A stretch of DNA of 64,000 nt from contig NZ_BRXR01000001.1 of NCBI RefSeq assembly GCF_026012015.1, positions 3,632,728 to 3,696,727 of the forward strand, written 5' to 3'. Numbering within the stretch: position 1 is the first letter of the stretch; each line of letters starts with the position of its first letter. The notes beneath the pieces are model-generated. The model saw only the letters and a list, made by a program, of their open reading frames with translations, had not been told where the DNA came from and searched no databases. The stretch comes from Clostridium omnivorum. Its GTDB lineage: Bacteria; Bacillota; Clostridia; Clostridiales; Clostridiaceae. Shown one piece after another: positions 18,041 to 28,038 of the stretch. The translations under genes were made by a program, and so were the position numbers.

Positions 18041-19033
18041 ATGGCAAAGTTACTTAATCCACTAAAGATAAAGAATTTAACTTTAACAAATCGATTGGTT
18101 ATGCCGCCTATGGCTACAGCAAAGGCGGAAAATGATGGAAAAGTAAGCCAGGGAGTTTTGGAATACTATAATGAAAAATCTAATGGTGGATATATTTCAC
18201 TGATAATAATAGAGCACAGCTTTATAATGCAGCAGGGAAAGGCTAGTGAAAATCAGCTATCTGCAGCTGATGACAGTACAGTGGAAGGTCTTAGGAAATT
18301 AGCTGATACAATACATAAAAATGGATCAAAAGCAGTTATGCAGCTAAACCATGCAGGAAGTGCAGCGAAATTTGAGGTTACTGGGAAAGAAGTGGTTGGA
18401 CCTTCAGCTGTAGCCAATCCTAGAATGGGGAATGTACCGAAGCAATTATCAGTTGAGGATATTAAAGACATAATCAATGCATTTAAAGAAGCAGCAAGAC
18501 GTACTAAAGAAGCTGGCTTTGATGGAGTAGAAATACACTCGGCTCATGGGTATTTACTAAACCAATTCTTCTCACCATTAACTAACAAACGTACAGATGA
18601 GTATGGTGGCCAGGTACAGAATAGGATCAAGATACATTCAGAGGTAATCAAGGCTGTAAGAGAGGCTGTAGGAGAGGATTTTCCTATATTGTTAAGACTA
18701 GGAGCTGCAGATTATATGGAAGGTGGAAGTACTGCTGAGGATAGTAAAATTGCAGTAGTGGAGTTTGAAAAAGCTGGCGTAGATATAATAGATATTTCTG
18801 GAGGATTCAATGGCTATATAGTACCAGGAGCTAAAGAACAAGGGTACTTTGCTCCGCTTACTGAAGCTGTAAAAAGTGTGATAAACATACCTGTTATCTT
18901 AACAGGAGGAATTGTGGATGCAGAAGCAGCAGAGGTGCTTTTAACAGAGGAAAAAGCTGACCTAATTGGCGTAGGAAGAGCTATTTATAAGGATTCTAAT
19001 TGGGCTCAAAATGCAATAGAAAGTTTAAGATAA
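18041..19033 (+). CDS. Old yellow enzyme-type NADH:flavin oxidoreductase
   Basis: A 330-residue FMN-binding TIM barrel. Motifs include RLVMPPMATA near residue 18, QLNHAGSAA near 95, the catalytic-pocket segment EIHSAHGYLLNQFFSPLTNKR near 166, LRLGAADYMEGG near 220 and a C-terminal phosphate loop ADLIGVGRAI. It reduces activated double bonds in electrophiles such as enones or nitro compounds. It has only the flavin domain and lacks the FeS and pyridine-nucleotide domains of dienoyl-CoA reductases. ATG at 18041 has AAGGAG upstream. The next gene follows after 17 bases. Confidence 0.9.
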   Translation: MAKLLNPLKIKNLTLTNRLVMPPMATAKAENDGKVSQGVLEYYNEKSNGGYISLIIIEHSFIMQQGKASENQLSAADDSTVEGLRKLADTIHKNGSKAVMQLNHAGSAAKFEVTGKEVVGPSAVANPRMGNVPKQLSVEDIKDIINAFKEAARRTKEAGFDGVEIHSAHGYLLNQFFSPLTNKRTDEYGGQVQNRIKIHSEVIKAVREAVGEDFPILLRLGAADYMEGGSTAEDSKIAVVEFEKAGVDIIDISGGFNGYIVPGAKEQGYFAPLTEAVKSVINIPVILTGGIVDAEAAEVLLTEEKADLIGVGRAIYKDSNWAQNAIESLR

Positions 19034-19050
19034 TAAAAGGGGAGATAAGA

Positions 19051-20214
19051 ATGAAAGATTTTAATTATTCCATTCCAACAAAAATATTTTTTGGAGTAGA
19101 TAAGATAAATGTGCTAGGAAGCCAAATCAAAAATTATGGTTCTAGAGTACTGCTTGTCTATGGTGGTGGTAGCATAAAGAAAAACGGCTTGTACAATAAA
19201 GTAATAGAAAATTTAAAAGAAAATAATATAAGCTTTTGGGAACTGCCAGGCGTGGACCCTAATCCTAGAGTTACAAGTGTAAGAATAGGTGTGGATTTAT
19301 GTAGGGAAAATTCTATAGATATTGTGCTTGCTGTAGGTGGAGGAAGCTCTATTGATTGTGCAAAGGTAATTGCTGCAGCTGTGAATTATCCAGGTGATGC
19401 TTGGGATATTGTATTGGACCCAAGAAGAATAAAAGGTGTGCTTCCAATTGCAAGTGTATTAACCCTGGCAGCAACAGGCTCAGAAATGGATGCAGGTGCT
19501 GTAATTACAAATCTGGATACAAACGAAAAGCTTGGTACAGGACATCCTGATATGGCACCTAGATTTTCTATATTAGACCCAACTTATACATTTACAGTTC
19601 CTGCGAATCAAACGGCAGCTGGTACAGCAGATATTATGAGTCATATTTTTGAAGTGTATTTTAACAATACTGAAAGTGCTTATTTACAAAATAGAATGGC
19701 AGAAGCAATGCTAAAAACTTGTATTAATTATGGCAGGAAGGCAATAGATGAACCTGAAAACTACGAAGCGCGAGCTAATTTAATGTGGACCTCAAGTCTT
19801 GCTATAAACGGTTTGCTTTCCTATGGAAAAGATGCAAAGTGGAGTGTTCATCCAATGGAGCATGAACTGAGCGCGTTTTACGACATTACCCACGGAGTAG
19901 GGCTTGCAATATTGACTCCTGCATGGATGAACTATGTGCTTAGTGAGAATACCATAGACAAATTTGTTGAATATGGAGTTAATGTTTGGGATATTGATAA
20001 AACTCTTGATAAAGAAACTATAGCGCATAAGGCTATAGAAAGGACAAAAGAATACTTTATTTCACTTGGAATACCTGCTGCTTTAAGAGAAGTAGGTATT
20101 GGCGAAGAAAAACTTGAAATAATGGCAAAACAAGCTACAAGCAGAGGGTCAATTGGTAACTTTAAAGTGCTTGAAGCTGAGGACGTGTTGAATATATTTA
20201 AAGCTGCTTTATAA
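19051..20214 (+). CDS. Iron-containing alcohol dehydrogenase (butanol dehydrogenase / YqhD-like)
   Basis: A 387-residue group III alcohol dehydrogenase. The nucleotide-binding GGGSSIDCAKVIAA is near residue 95. Metal ligands lie in the DIMSHIFEVYF region and in HPMEHELSAFYDITHGVGLA near 269-285. It reduces aldehydes to alcohols with NAD(P)H; clostridial homologues serve butanol or ethanol formation or aldehyde detoxification. Co-transcription with the old yellow enzyme under an HxlR regulator suggests an electrophile or aldehyde detoxification pair here. Confidence 0.92.
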   Translation: MKDFNYSIPTKIFFGVDKINVLGSQIKNYGSRVLLVYGGGSIKKNGLYNKVIENLKENNISFWELPGVDPNPRVTSVRIGVDLCRENSIDIVLAVGGGSSIDCAKVIAAAVNYPGDAWDIVLDPRRIKGVLPIASVLTLAATGSEMDAGAVITNLDTNEKLGTGHPDMAPRFSILDPTYTFTVPANQTAAGTADIMSHIFEVYFNNTESAYLQNRMAEAMLKTCINYGRKAIDEPENYEARANLMWTSSLAINGLLSYGKDAKWSVHPMEHELSAFYDITHGVGLAILTPAWMNYVLSENTIDKFVEYGVNVWDIDKTLDKETIAHKAIERTKEYFISLGIPAALREVGIGEEKLEIMAKQATSRGSIGNFKVLEAEDVLNIFKAAL

Positions 20215-20231
20215 ACCACGTGAATATTTGT

Positions 20232-20284
20232 GAGCATATAATTTTTAAGATTTTGTCTTGAATTTTGTATGCTCTTTTATTTTA
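20232..20284 (+). terminator. Terminator of the alcohol dehydrogenase transcript
   Basis: GAGCATA and TATGCTC form the base of an imperfect long hairpin that also contains AAGA/TCTT. TTTTATTTT follows. Confidence 0.7.
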
Positions 20285-20330
20285 ATTAGCGGAAAAGATT
20301 TGTTAAATTAAAAGAAGATTATCGAAAGAA

Positions 20331-20350
20331 TATAGAAACCGGTTTCGATA
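20331..20350. promoter_or_regulatory. Distal LacI-family operator
   Basis: The 20-base site TATaGAAACCGGTTTCgATA is palindromic and contains the perfect core GAAACCGGTTTC. Its centre lies 212 bases upstream of that of a near-identical site at the promoter, about 20 helical turns, which suits repression by DNA looping. Confidence 0.8.
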
Positions 20351-20528
20351 AGTGCATGTCAATGCTTTTAATAATTTTGTTGTTATATTAGTGCGAGCAA
20401 AACAAATGATGAAGTTTAGCCAGCATCAGTATTTGTACTAAGATTTCAAGAGCGTTATTATATTTTTTTAAAAAATAAACAGAAAAATTATTAAAATACA
20501 TATTGTAAAAATATTGAAAAGATGATAT

Positions 20529-20562
20529 TATAATCTTGTAAGTATAGAAACCGATTTCGGTA
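20529..20562 (+). promoter_or_regulatory. Operon promoter with proximal LacI-family operator
   Basis: TATAAT at 20529-20534 is followed by TATAGAAACCGATTTCGGTA (20543-20562), which covers the expected transcription start. A LacI-type repressor bound here would block initiation. The -35 hexamer is poor. The operator shares 17 of 20 bases with the distal copy. The LacI regulator at 25582 is the likely ligand-responsive factor. Confidence 0.75.
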
Positions 20563-20601
20563 AGTTCTTATAGTCATAATTTTTTATATGGGGTGGTAAA
20601 A

Positions 20602-22032
20602 ATGAAGAAAAAGGCGATTGCATTGGCTCTTGCATGTCTAATGTCAGTAGGTATACTTGCTGGTTGTAGTAAAGACACTGCAACAAACACAAATAAGTCT
20701 TCTGGGAATAAGACATTAAAAGTTTGGTCCTTTACTGATGAACTTAAGACTGCGGCGCTTGCTTTTCAGCAAAAGCATCCAGACGTAAAAGTTGAATACA
20801 CAATGATTCCGATGACAAATGGTGAATATCAGACAAAGCTTAAATCTACATTGAAATCTGGGGATGTTCCAGATGTAGTTGGACTTGAAGCGGGATTTGT
20901 AAGAGAATATGTTGAAAGTGATTATCTTGCAGATGAATCAGATTTATTACCAACTGCAAAAGAGTTAGGCACATATCAATTTACAATTGATATAGGTACA
21001 TACAAAGGAAAGACTAAGGCTTATTCATATCAATCAACCCCTGGAGCTATGTTCTATAGAAGAAGTCTTGCTAAGCAATATTTTGGAACAGATGATCCAG
21101 CTAAAATTCAAGAGTTAGTTTCTGATATGTCTAAATTTGAACAAGCTGCTAAGACAATTAAAGAAAAATCAAATGGAAACACATATATGGTTTGTTCCAC
21201 AGGAGACTTTGCTAATTTATACTTTGCAAATCGTAAGAGTCCATGGGTAGTAGATGGCAAGCTTGTAATCGATCCCAAGGTCGATGAATTGTTTGAAACT
21301 GCAAAATCCTTTAGACAAAACGGCTATGAAGCTCAAGCTACTCAATGGCAAGAAGGCTGGTTTGCGGGAATGAATGATTCCTTAGCAGATGCAAAAGGAA
21401 ATCCAAAACAAGTATTTTGCTACCTGCTTCCAACTTGGGGACTTCCATACACTCTTATGCCAAATTCAGCTCCAAAAGAAGTTAAAAAAGAAGGTTCTGA
21501 TGAGAAAAAGACTGTAGGAAAGAACACTGCAGGCGACTGGGCATGTATAAGTGGACCTATACCATATCAATGGGGTGGAACATGGGTAGGAGCATTAAAA
21601 GATGCTAAGAATGCTGATTTAGCTAAAGAATTTATAAAGTTTACTACTCTTAATGAAGAAACTCTTAAAAATTGGGCAACTGGAGTTTATACAAACGATT
21701 ATTTAAAGAAGATAGATCCATCTATAGGTGATAAGCTTTCTCAAGGTGCTGGGGACTTTGTATCTAGTAAAAAAGTAGTTGACTCAATAGTTTCACAATT
21801 TGACAATGCTGAAACAAGTAAGTTCTTAGCAGGACAAAACTCTTATAAAGGTTTTGCTGAAGCTGCTCCTTCGGTTAGTGCAAAACTTATACAGGCTTCA
21901 GATGATGCTATTCAGCGTGCATTAAATGACCCTCTAGCTAATTATGCTGCTGGTAAAGCTACCAAGGCAGATGCAATGAAGCAATTTAAAGATGCTGTTA
22001 AGAATGCATTGCCTGATGTAAAAGTAGATTAA
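20602..22032 (+). CDS. Sugar ABC transporter substrate-binding lipoprotein
   Basis: A 476-residue family 1 solute-binding protein. The signal peptide ends in lipobox ILAGC (cysteine near residue 22), so it is lipid-anchored outside the membrane. The mature part has LKVWSFTDELKTAALAFQQK, typical of oligosaccharide binders. ATG at 20602 has GGGGTGG upstream. It is the first gene of the LacI-regulated operon. Neighbouring GH43, GH1 and GH94 genes suggest beta-linked gluco- or xylo-oligosaccharides as ligands. Confidence 0.92.
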   Translation: MKKKAIALALACLMSVGILAGCSKDTATNTNKSSGNKTLKVWSFTDELKTAALAFQQKHPDVKVEYTMIPMTNGEYQTKLKSTLKSGDVPDVVGLEAGFVREYVESDYLADESDLLPTAKELGTYQFTIDIGTYKGKTKAYSYQSTPGAMFYRRSLAKQYFGTDDPAKIQELVSDMSKFEQAAKTIKEKSNGNTYMVCSTGDFANLYFANRKSPWVVDGKLVIDPKVDELFETAKSFRQNGYEAQATQWQEGWFAGMNDSLADAKGNPKQVFCYLLPTWGLPYTLMPNSAPKEVKKEGSDEKKTVGKNTAGDWACISGPIPYQWGGTWVGALKDAKNADLAKEFIKFTTLNEETLKNWATGVYTNDYLKKIDPSIGDKLSQGAGDFVSSKKVVDSIVSQFDNAETSKFLAGQNSYKGFAEAAPSVSAKLIQASDDAIQRALNDPLANYAAGKATKADAMKQFKDAVKNALPDVKVD

Positions 22033-22045
22033 TTTAAATTATAAT

Positions 22046-22080
22046 AAAATCTGCGGTTTATATAAATAACCGCAGATTTT
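22046..22080 (+). terminator. Stem-loop between binding-protein and permease genes
   Basis: AAAATCTGCGGTT and AACCGCAGATTTT form a perfect 13-bp stem. Placed directly after the binding-protein gene and followed by a short T-rich stretch, it probably stabilises the upstream message or attenuates transcription, so that binding protein is made in excess over permease. Confidence 0.8.
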
Positions 22081-22120
22081 ATCCATAAGCTATCATTAAA
22101 TTGGAAAGGATGTAGTTGCC

Positions 22121-23107
22121 GTGGCAGAGAATTCCGTTAGAATAAAGAAACGCAGCAATAAAATAAGTAAAAACCTCTATGGGTACTTATTTACAGCTCC
22201 TTTTATTATTGGATTTTTAATATTTAGTCTTTATCCATTAATTTATACCTTTTACTTGAGCTTTACTAATACAACACTAATGAGCGATGGATACAAACTT
22301 GTAGGTTTTGATAATTTCAAAAATCTTTTTGCAGATAAGTTCTTTCTTCAATCCTTAAGAAACACATGGAAGATATGGTTACTTAATTTTATTCCGCAGA
22401 TAGGCATAGCAATGCTTTTAGCTGTATGGTTTACTAGTAATAGACTTAAAATAAAGTTTGTTGGATTTTGGCGTACTATATATTATTTGCCTAATCTTTT
22501 AATGCCAGCAACAATAGCGGTATTATTTTTTAATCTTTTTTCACTATATGGTCCAGTCAATCAGTTCACTGTAAGAGCAGGTATTATTGGTAGTGCAGTT
22601 GATTATTTTAGAAGCAATGGGTGGACTCAAAGTTTGGTAGTATTTATTCAGTGGTGGATGTGGTTTGGTTCTACGCTTATAATACTTATGGCCGGTATGA
22701 CTTCCATTTCTCCTTCCTATTATGAATCTGCAATGGTGGACGGTGCAAGTTCATTTCAAATGTTTAAAAGTATAACACTTCCTCTTTTAAAGCCAATACT
22801 TGTGTATACTTTAGTAACCTCCCTTGTTGGTGGTATGCAAATGTATGATATACCTTATATGCTTACAGATGGAAGAGGTTCGCCAAATGGATCTATTATG
22901 ACAATGAATGTACTTATGTATATGAAATTTTCAAGCGATAAAGGTCATATAGGGGCTGCAGCTAGCGTAGGAGTTATGATATTTATAATAACTTGTATAT
23001 GTTCTTTATTAATAATTAAGTTATTAAGCGAAAAAGACCCAGTAAAGGATAAAAAGAATGTAAAAAAGGCTAAAATCAACGGAGTAAAGGGGGAAATTGG
23101 AGCATGA
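22121..23107 (+). CDS. Sugar ABC transporter permease (MalF/UgpA type)
   Basis: A 328-residue permease with about six membrane helices, the first at residues ~22-43. The EAA loop YYESAMVDGASSFQMFKSIT near residue 204 docks the ATPase. The start is GTG with GGAAAGG upstream. The stop overlaps the next permease gene by four bases (ATGA), showing translational coupling. No ATPase gene is present in the operon, so a shared MsmX-type ATPase elsewhere is expected. Confidence 0.92.
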   Translation: MAENSVRIKKRSNKISKNLYGYLFTAPFIIGFLIFSLYPLIYTFYLSFTNTTLMSDGYKLVGFDNFKNLFADKFFLQSLRNTWKIWLLNFIPQIGIAMLLAVWFTSNRLKIKFVGFWRTIYYLPNLLMPATIAVLFFNLFSLYGPVNQFTVRAGIIGSAVDYFRSNGWTQSLVVFIQWWMWFGSTLIILMAGMTSISPSYYESAMVDGASSFQMFKSITLPLLKPILVYTLVTSLVGGMQMYDIPYMLTDGRGSPNGSIMTMNVLMYMKFSSDKGHIGAAASVGVMIFIITCICSLLIIKLLSEKDPVKDKKNVKKAKINGVKGEIGA

Positions 23108-23943
23108 ATTATACTGTAAAAACAAAAATAACACGTTTTTTCGTGTATATAATATTGATTATTCTTCTAATTATTTGTATTCTACCTTTATGGCTTTTAA
23201 TTGTAAATTCCACCCGAACTACAGCACAGATTCAGCAGGGAATTAGCCTTATTCCAGGTAATAACCTTATGGCGAATTGGAAAAACCTTACTAATAGGGG
23301 CTTTAGTATAAGCAGAGGTTTTTTTAACAGTGCATTTATATCAGTTTGTGTTACAATATTGACAGTTTATTTTTCTATGCTGTTTGCATATGCAATTCAT
23401 GTTTATGACTTTTCCTATAAAAAGTTTCTATATGCCTTTGTAGTTATGCTTGTTATGCTACCTACACAGGTTTCAATTATAGGTTTTTATCGCTATATGT
23501 CAGCTATAAAGCTTACTAATTCTTATATACCGCTTATATTGCCTGCAATAGCTGCACCTGGTTCCATTTTCTTTGCTAAGCAGTATTTAGATGCAGTAAT
23601 AGTACGAGACCTTATTGATGCTGCAAGAATTGACGGCTGCGGAGAGATAACAATATTCCACAAGATAATGATGCCTATAGCAAAGCCAGGAGCTGTTACC
23701 ATGGGAATATTTGCTTTTGTAGCATCTTGGAATAACTTCTTTACTCCATTTATAATGCTTTCTAAGATGAAATTATACACACTTCCTATGCTGGTTCAGA
23801 CCTTAAGAGGGGATACTTATAGAACTGAATATGGAAGTATTTATTTAGGACTTGCCGTATCTATAGTTCCTATAATAATTGTTTATGCAATTTTCTCTAA
23901 ATATATCGTTAATGGTATATCAATGGGAGCAGTAAAAGAATAA
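23104..23943 (+). CDS. Sugar ABC transporter permease (MalG type)
   Basis: A 279-residue permease with six membrane helices, including residues ~12-33 and 245-265, and the EAA loop LIDAARIDGCGEITIFHKIM near residue 165. It pairs with the preceding permease and the lipoprotein to form an importer of the CUT1 class. Confidence 0.92.
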   Translation: MNYTVKTKITRFFVYIILIILLIICILPLWLLIVNSTRTTAQIQQGISLIPGNNLMANWKNLTNRGFSISRGFFNSAFISVCVTILTVYFSMLFAYAIHVYDFSYKKFLYAFVVMLVMLPTQVSIIGFYRYMSAIKLTNSYIPLILPAIAAPGSIFFAKQYLDAVIVRDLIDAARIDGCGEITIFHKIMMPIAKPGAVTMGIFAFVASWNNFFTPFIMLSKMKLYTLPMLVQTLRGDTYRTEYGSIYLGLAVSIVPIIIVYAIFSKYIVNGISMGAVKE

Positions 23944-23963
23944 AACAAAGGCTGGTGACTAAA

Positions 23964-25523
23964 ATGATAAAAAACCCTGTACTAACAGGATTTCATCCTG
24001 ATCCAAGTATGATATTTGTAGAGGATTCTTTTTATATTGCCAATTCCACCTTTGAGTATTTTCCTGGTGTAGCCATTTCTTCATCAAAGGATTTAGCGAA
24101 CTGGAACAGCATTGAAAGCCCATTGAATAGTAAGGATAAGCTTGATATGAAGGGAAATCCAAAGTCTGGCGGGATTTGGGCTCCATGTCTTTCTTATTAT
24201 GAAGGTATCTTCTATTTAGTATTTACAGATGTAAAGAATTGGGCCTTTGGGCCGTTTAAAGATGCTTTAAATTATGTTGTTAGGTCAGCTTCCATAGATG
24301 GACCTTGGAGTGAACCAGTTTTCTTAAATTGTTCCGGCTTTGATCCTTCACTTTTTCATGATGACAATGGCAAGAAGTATTTGGTTAACATGGAATGGGA
24401 TTATAGAAAGCAAGGAAGCGAGCAATTTTCAGGTATATTACTTACAGAATTAGATTCTCAAAGTTTAGAACCAATAGGTGAGGCAGTAAAGATATTTGAA
24501 GGTTCAAAGAAAGGTATGGTAGAAGGACCTCATTTATATAAAAGAGATGGATATTATTATCTAATCACTGCAGAGGGAGGTACTTCTTATGAACATGCTG
24601 TGACGGTGGCACGTTCGAAAGAAATTACGGGGCCTTATGAACTGCATCCATATACTCATTTGGTGTGCACCCAGGGTGATGAAATGTCCTACATTCAAAA
24701 AGCAGGACATGGAAGTCTCTGCAAATCTAGCGATGGAAGATGGTGGATAGCTTTTTTATGTGGAAGACCTTTAGAAAATACTAAAAGATGTCCACTTGGA
24801 AGGGAAACTGCTATTGCAGAGGTAATATGGAAGGAAGGTTGGCCCTATCTTAAAGATGGTGGAATAGTACCATCTGCTAGTTTTGAAGGTTATGGTGAAA
24901 AGATTACACAAAAAGTTTACAGTTACAATTTTAAGAACGATAATTTCAAGAAAGATTTTCTATCACTGCGTGTTCCTGCTCAATATGATATTTTGCAGAA
25001 CGGAAGCTTAAGGCTGTATGGAAAAGAATCTTTACAATCAGTACATGAACAAAATATACTCATGCGAAGACAAACAGATTTTAATTTTGAGGCAGAAACC
25101 TGTGTGTCTCTTCCATTTAATCATTTTCAACAGATGGCGGGACTTTTATATAGATATGATGAAGAAAATCAGTACTATTTAAGAATAGCCTATAATGAAA
25201 AATTTAATGAACATACTTTGGGAATTCTATGTTTTGAAAAAGGCGGATTTACTATGCCACTTGGAATGAAAGAAATTCCGGTGGGAGAAGGAAAAGTCTA
25301 TCTTAGACTTACAGTTAGAGGAAGCTGTGGTGAATTCTCTTATGCAAAGGAAGATTTAAATTGGATAGCTATACCTTACACTATTGATGTTAGTATTTTA
25401 TCAGATGAATATGCTTCACCAATGGGTTTTACAGGAGCCTTTGTAGGATTGGCTTGTCAAGATCTAAAAAGTAGAAAATGTTATGCGGATTTTGAATATT
25501 TTAAATATGAAGTACTTGATTGA
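23964..25523 (+). CDS. Glycoside hydrolase family 43 (beta-xylosidase / arabinofuranosidase type)
   Basis: A 519-residue enzyme with a five-bladed propeller. The three acidic residues of the family are visible: general base D13 (GFHPDPS), pKa modulator D127 (GFDPSLF) and acid E187 (VEGPHLY). A C-terminal beta-sandwich (~330-515) with TDFNFEAETC and QMAGLLYRYDEENQYYLRI is typical of GH43 xylosidases that trim xylo-oligosaccharides. There is no signal peptide, so it acts on imported sugar in the cytosol. ATG at 23964 is preferred over a GTG nine bases upstream. Xylosidase versus arabinofuranosidase cannot be decided. Confidence 0.88.
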   Translation: MIKNPVLTGFHPDPSMIFVEDSFYIANSTFEYFPGVAISSSKDLANWNSIESPLNSKDKLDMKGNPKSGGIWAPCLSYYEGIFYLVFTDVKNWAFGPFKDALNYVVRSASIDGPWSEPVFLNCSGFDPSLFHDDNGKKYLVNMEWDYRKQGSEQFSGILLTELDSQSLEPIGEAVKIFEGSKKGMVEGPHLYKRDGYYYLITAEGGTSYEHAVTVARSKEITGPYELHPYTHLVCTQGDEMSYIQKAGHGSLCKSSDGRWWIAFLCGRPLENTKRCPLGRETAIAEVIWKEGWPYLKDGGIVPSASFEGYGEKITQKVYSYNFKNDNFKKDFLSLRVPAQYDILQNGSLRLYGKESLQSVHEQNILMRRQTDFNFEAETCVSLPFNHFQQMAGLLYRYDEENQYYLRIAYNEKFNEHTLGILCFEKGGFTMPLGMKEIPVGEGKVYLRLTVRGSCGEFSYAKEDLNWIAIPYTIDVSILSDEYASPMGFTGAFVGLACQDLKSRKCYADFEYFKYEVLD

Positions 25524-25581
25524 TGGAAGAATTTATGAAGTATATAATTAGAATATAAATAAGAAACCGAGGGAGAGTAAG

Positions 25582-26598
25582 ATGGTAACAATATACGATG
25601 TTGCAAAAAAGGCTGGATGTTCGCCTGCCACTGTTTCTAAAGCCTTTAATAATTATAGTGGTGTAAATACAAGTACATATGAAAAAATAATGGAGGCTGC
25701 TGAAGAGTTAGAATACACTCCTAATACCAATGCAAGAGCGTTGGCAACTAAAAAAACCTGGCTTTTAGGCGTGCTTTTTTCTGAAGATGTAGGAACTGGA
25801 ATTGCTCATCCTCATTTTAGTGAAATATTGCAGAGCTTTCAAAGTAAGGCCGGGGAATATGGATATGATGTGGTTTTTGTAAATAAAAGATTGGGAAATA
25901 AAGAAGCATCCTATTTGGAGCATTGCCTTTATAGGGGAGTAGATGGAGTGCTTTTGGCAGCAGGTGCAAGATTTACTGATGAGATTCAGTGCGTGCTTTC
26001 AAGTGATATAAAGTGTGTATCTGTAGAGATGGTTTATCCAGAAAAATACACTGTAATTTCTGATAATAGAATGGGGAGTATGCAGGCATTAGAATATTTA
26101 TATTTTCTAGGACATAGAAAAATTGCGCATATTTGCTGCCCACTTTCAAGTTTGGCGGGCATGGAGAGATTTAATGCATATAAGGAATTTATGCAGAGCA
26201 AAGGTCTTGAGATTAATCCTAAGTATATAGTTGAAACTGAGGACTTTGATCCGAATGCAGGAACAAAAGCCGCTACTAAGCTGCTGCAGGACTGCTTAGA
26301 TGATCTTCCTACTGCAGTTTATATTGGTTATGATGAGGCTGCTTGCTCAGCAATGACTGCATTTCAGGCTCAAGGGTTTAGAATACCTGAGGATTTATCA
26401 ATAGTAGGATTTGATAATTTAAAGGTAACAGGACTAACAACTCCTCCACTTACAACTATAGAACAAGATAGAAAAACTATTGGGCAAAAAGCAGCTGAGA
26501 CTCTTATAAAATTAATTGAAGATAAGGAAATAGATGAACCTTTGGATAATCGTATTCCTACTAAGCTTATAGCAAGAAATAGTTGCATAAGAATATAG
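25582..26598 (+). CDS. LacI family transcriptional regulator
   Basis: A 338-residue repressor. The N-terminal helix-turn-helix is TIYDVAKKAGCSPATVSKAF, followed by a hinge (NTNARALATKKT) and a periplasmic-binding-protein-like effector domain with VGFDNLKVTGLTTPPLTTI near the end. It lies inside the operon and most likely binds the two GAAACCGRTTTC operators at 20.3 and 20.5 kb. A half-site GAAACCGA at 25563-25570 sits just before its own start codon. Confidence 0.92.
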   Translation: MVTIYDVAKKAGCSPATVSKAFNNYSGVNTSTYEKIMEAAEELEYTPNTNARALATKKTWLLGVLFSEDVGTGIAHPHFSEILQSFQSKAGEYGYDVVFVNKRLGNKEASYLEHCLYRGVDGVLLAAGARFTDEIQCVLSSDIKCVSVEMVYPEKYTVISDNRMGSMQALEYLYFLGHRKIAHICCPLSSLAGMERFNAYKEFMQSKGLEINPKYIVETEDFDPNAGTKAATKLLQDCLDDLPTAVYIGYDEAACSAMTAFQAQGFRIPEDLSIVGFDNLKVTGLTTPPLTTIEQDRKTIGQKAAETLIKLIEDKEIDEPLDNRIPTKLIARNSCIRI

Positions 26599-26669
26599 GA
26601 ATTTATATATAGTGCCTAGCAATTTTAGGTAGCTTGCCGAAGATATACGGCATTGGTAGGAGGAAAATA

Positions 26670-27995
26670 ATGAAATTTAATAGAGATTTTATTTTTGGTG
26701 TAGCTACATCATCATATCAAATTGAAGGAGCTTTTGATGAAGATGACAGAACGCCATCTATCTGGGATACCTTCTCTAGGATTGAAGGAAATGTACAAGA
26801 TATGGATAATGGGGATGTAGCATGTGATCATTATCATAGATACAATGAGGATATAAAACTAATTAAGGAACTTGGAGTAGACAGCTACAGGTTGTCTATT
26901 GCTTGGCCAAGAATTTTCCCTGAAAAGGGTAAGTATAATCCCAAAGGTATGGAATTTTACAAAAATATGATAACTGAACTTAAACAAAGAGGAATAAAGG
27001 TAGCTGTAACTCTATATCACTGGGATTTGCCACAGTGGGTTCAAGATTTAGGTGGATGGGAAGTTAGAGAAAACATTGATTTATTTTTGCAGTATACTGA
27101 AAAATGCTTTACTGAACTTGATGATTTAGTAGATCTTTGGATAACGCATAACGAACCATGGTGCGCATCCATATTATCAAATGCAATTGGTGAGCATGCG
27201 CCTGGTAAGAAGGATATATCAGCAGCACTTAAAGTAGCGCATCATATCCTTTTATCTCATGGTATGGTAGTGAGGCAGTATCATAAACTAGGGCTAAAGA
27301 AGCAAATAGGAATAACCTTAAACCTCACTCCTGTGTACTCTTCAACTACAAGCTTTGTTGATAAACTTGCAGCTTCAAATATGGATGGATATTTTAATAG
27401 ATGGTTTTTGGAACCGCTTTTTAAGGGAGCCTACCCTATGGATATAGTGAACCTTTATGCAGCTAGAAACTGTAATTTTGATTTTATTAAAGATGGTGAC
27501 TTTGATATTATAAGGGAAAAGTGCGATTTTCTAGGTGTAAATTTTTATAATCGTTCACTAGTAAGGTTTGATCCCATGTCCCTAATACTCTGCTCAGGAG
27601 CACATTCCAAATATAATAAAACAGATATAGGATGGGATATTTCTCCTAATGAATTTATAGATCTAATTAAAATGGTGAGAGCAAGGTATACTGACCTTCC
27701 TATTTATATTACTGAAAACGGCTCTGCATGGCTAGATGTATTAGAAAATGGAGAGGTAAAAGATAATGAAAGAATAAATTACCTGGAACTTCATCTTCAG
27801 GCTGTGGCTAAAATGAATGAACTAGGTTTTAATATAGTGGGCTATTACTACTGGTCCTTACTTGATAATTTTGAATGGGCTAATGGATATTCCCAAAGGT
27901 TTGGCCTTGTTTATGTAAATTACGATACCCAAGAAAGAATTAAGAAGGGTAGCTTTTATAGATATAAAGAAATAATTGAAAAGAAATGTATTTGA
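26670..27995 (+). CDS. Glycoside hydrolase family 1 beta-glucosidase
   Basis: A 441-residue enzyme with N-terminal [15 protein letters not shown], acid/base E162 in THNEPW and nucleophile E349 in YITENGSAW. The C-terminal [19 protein letters not shown] has the pattern of enzymes acting on non-phosphorylated glucosides, and no 6-phosphate pocket signature is obvious. Cytosolic. It splits short beta-glucosides to glucose, complementing the phosphorylase next door. ATG at 26670 follows GGAGGAAAATA. A longer frame begins upstream but has no ribosome site. Confidence 0.92.
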   Translation: MKFNRDFIFGVATSSYQIEGAFDEDDRTPSIWDTFSRIEGNVQDMDNGDVACDHYHRYNEDIKLIKELGVDSYRLSIAWPRIFPEKGKYNPKGMEFYKNMITELKQRGIKVAVTLYHWDLPQWVQDLGGWEVRENIDLFLQYTEKCFTELDDLVDLWITHNEPWCASILSNAIGEHAPGKKDISAALKVAHHILLSHGMVVRQYHKLGLKKQIGITLNLTPVYSSTTSFVDKLAASNMDGYFNRWFLEPLFKGAYPMDIVNLYAARNCNFDFIKDGDFDIIREKCDFLGVNFYNRSLVRFDPMSLILCSGAHSKYNKTDIGWDISPNEFIDLIKMVRARYTDLPIYITENGSAWLDVLENGEVKDNERINYLELHLQAVAKMNELGFNIVGYYYWSLLDNFEWANGYSQRFGLVYVNYDTQERIKKGSFYRYKEIIEKKCI

Positions 27996-28038
27996 ATTAA
28001 TAAAGCTTAATACTGATAGTCCTAAAGGAGAGAAAAAT

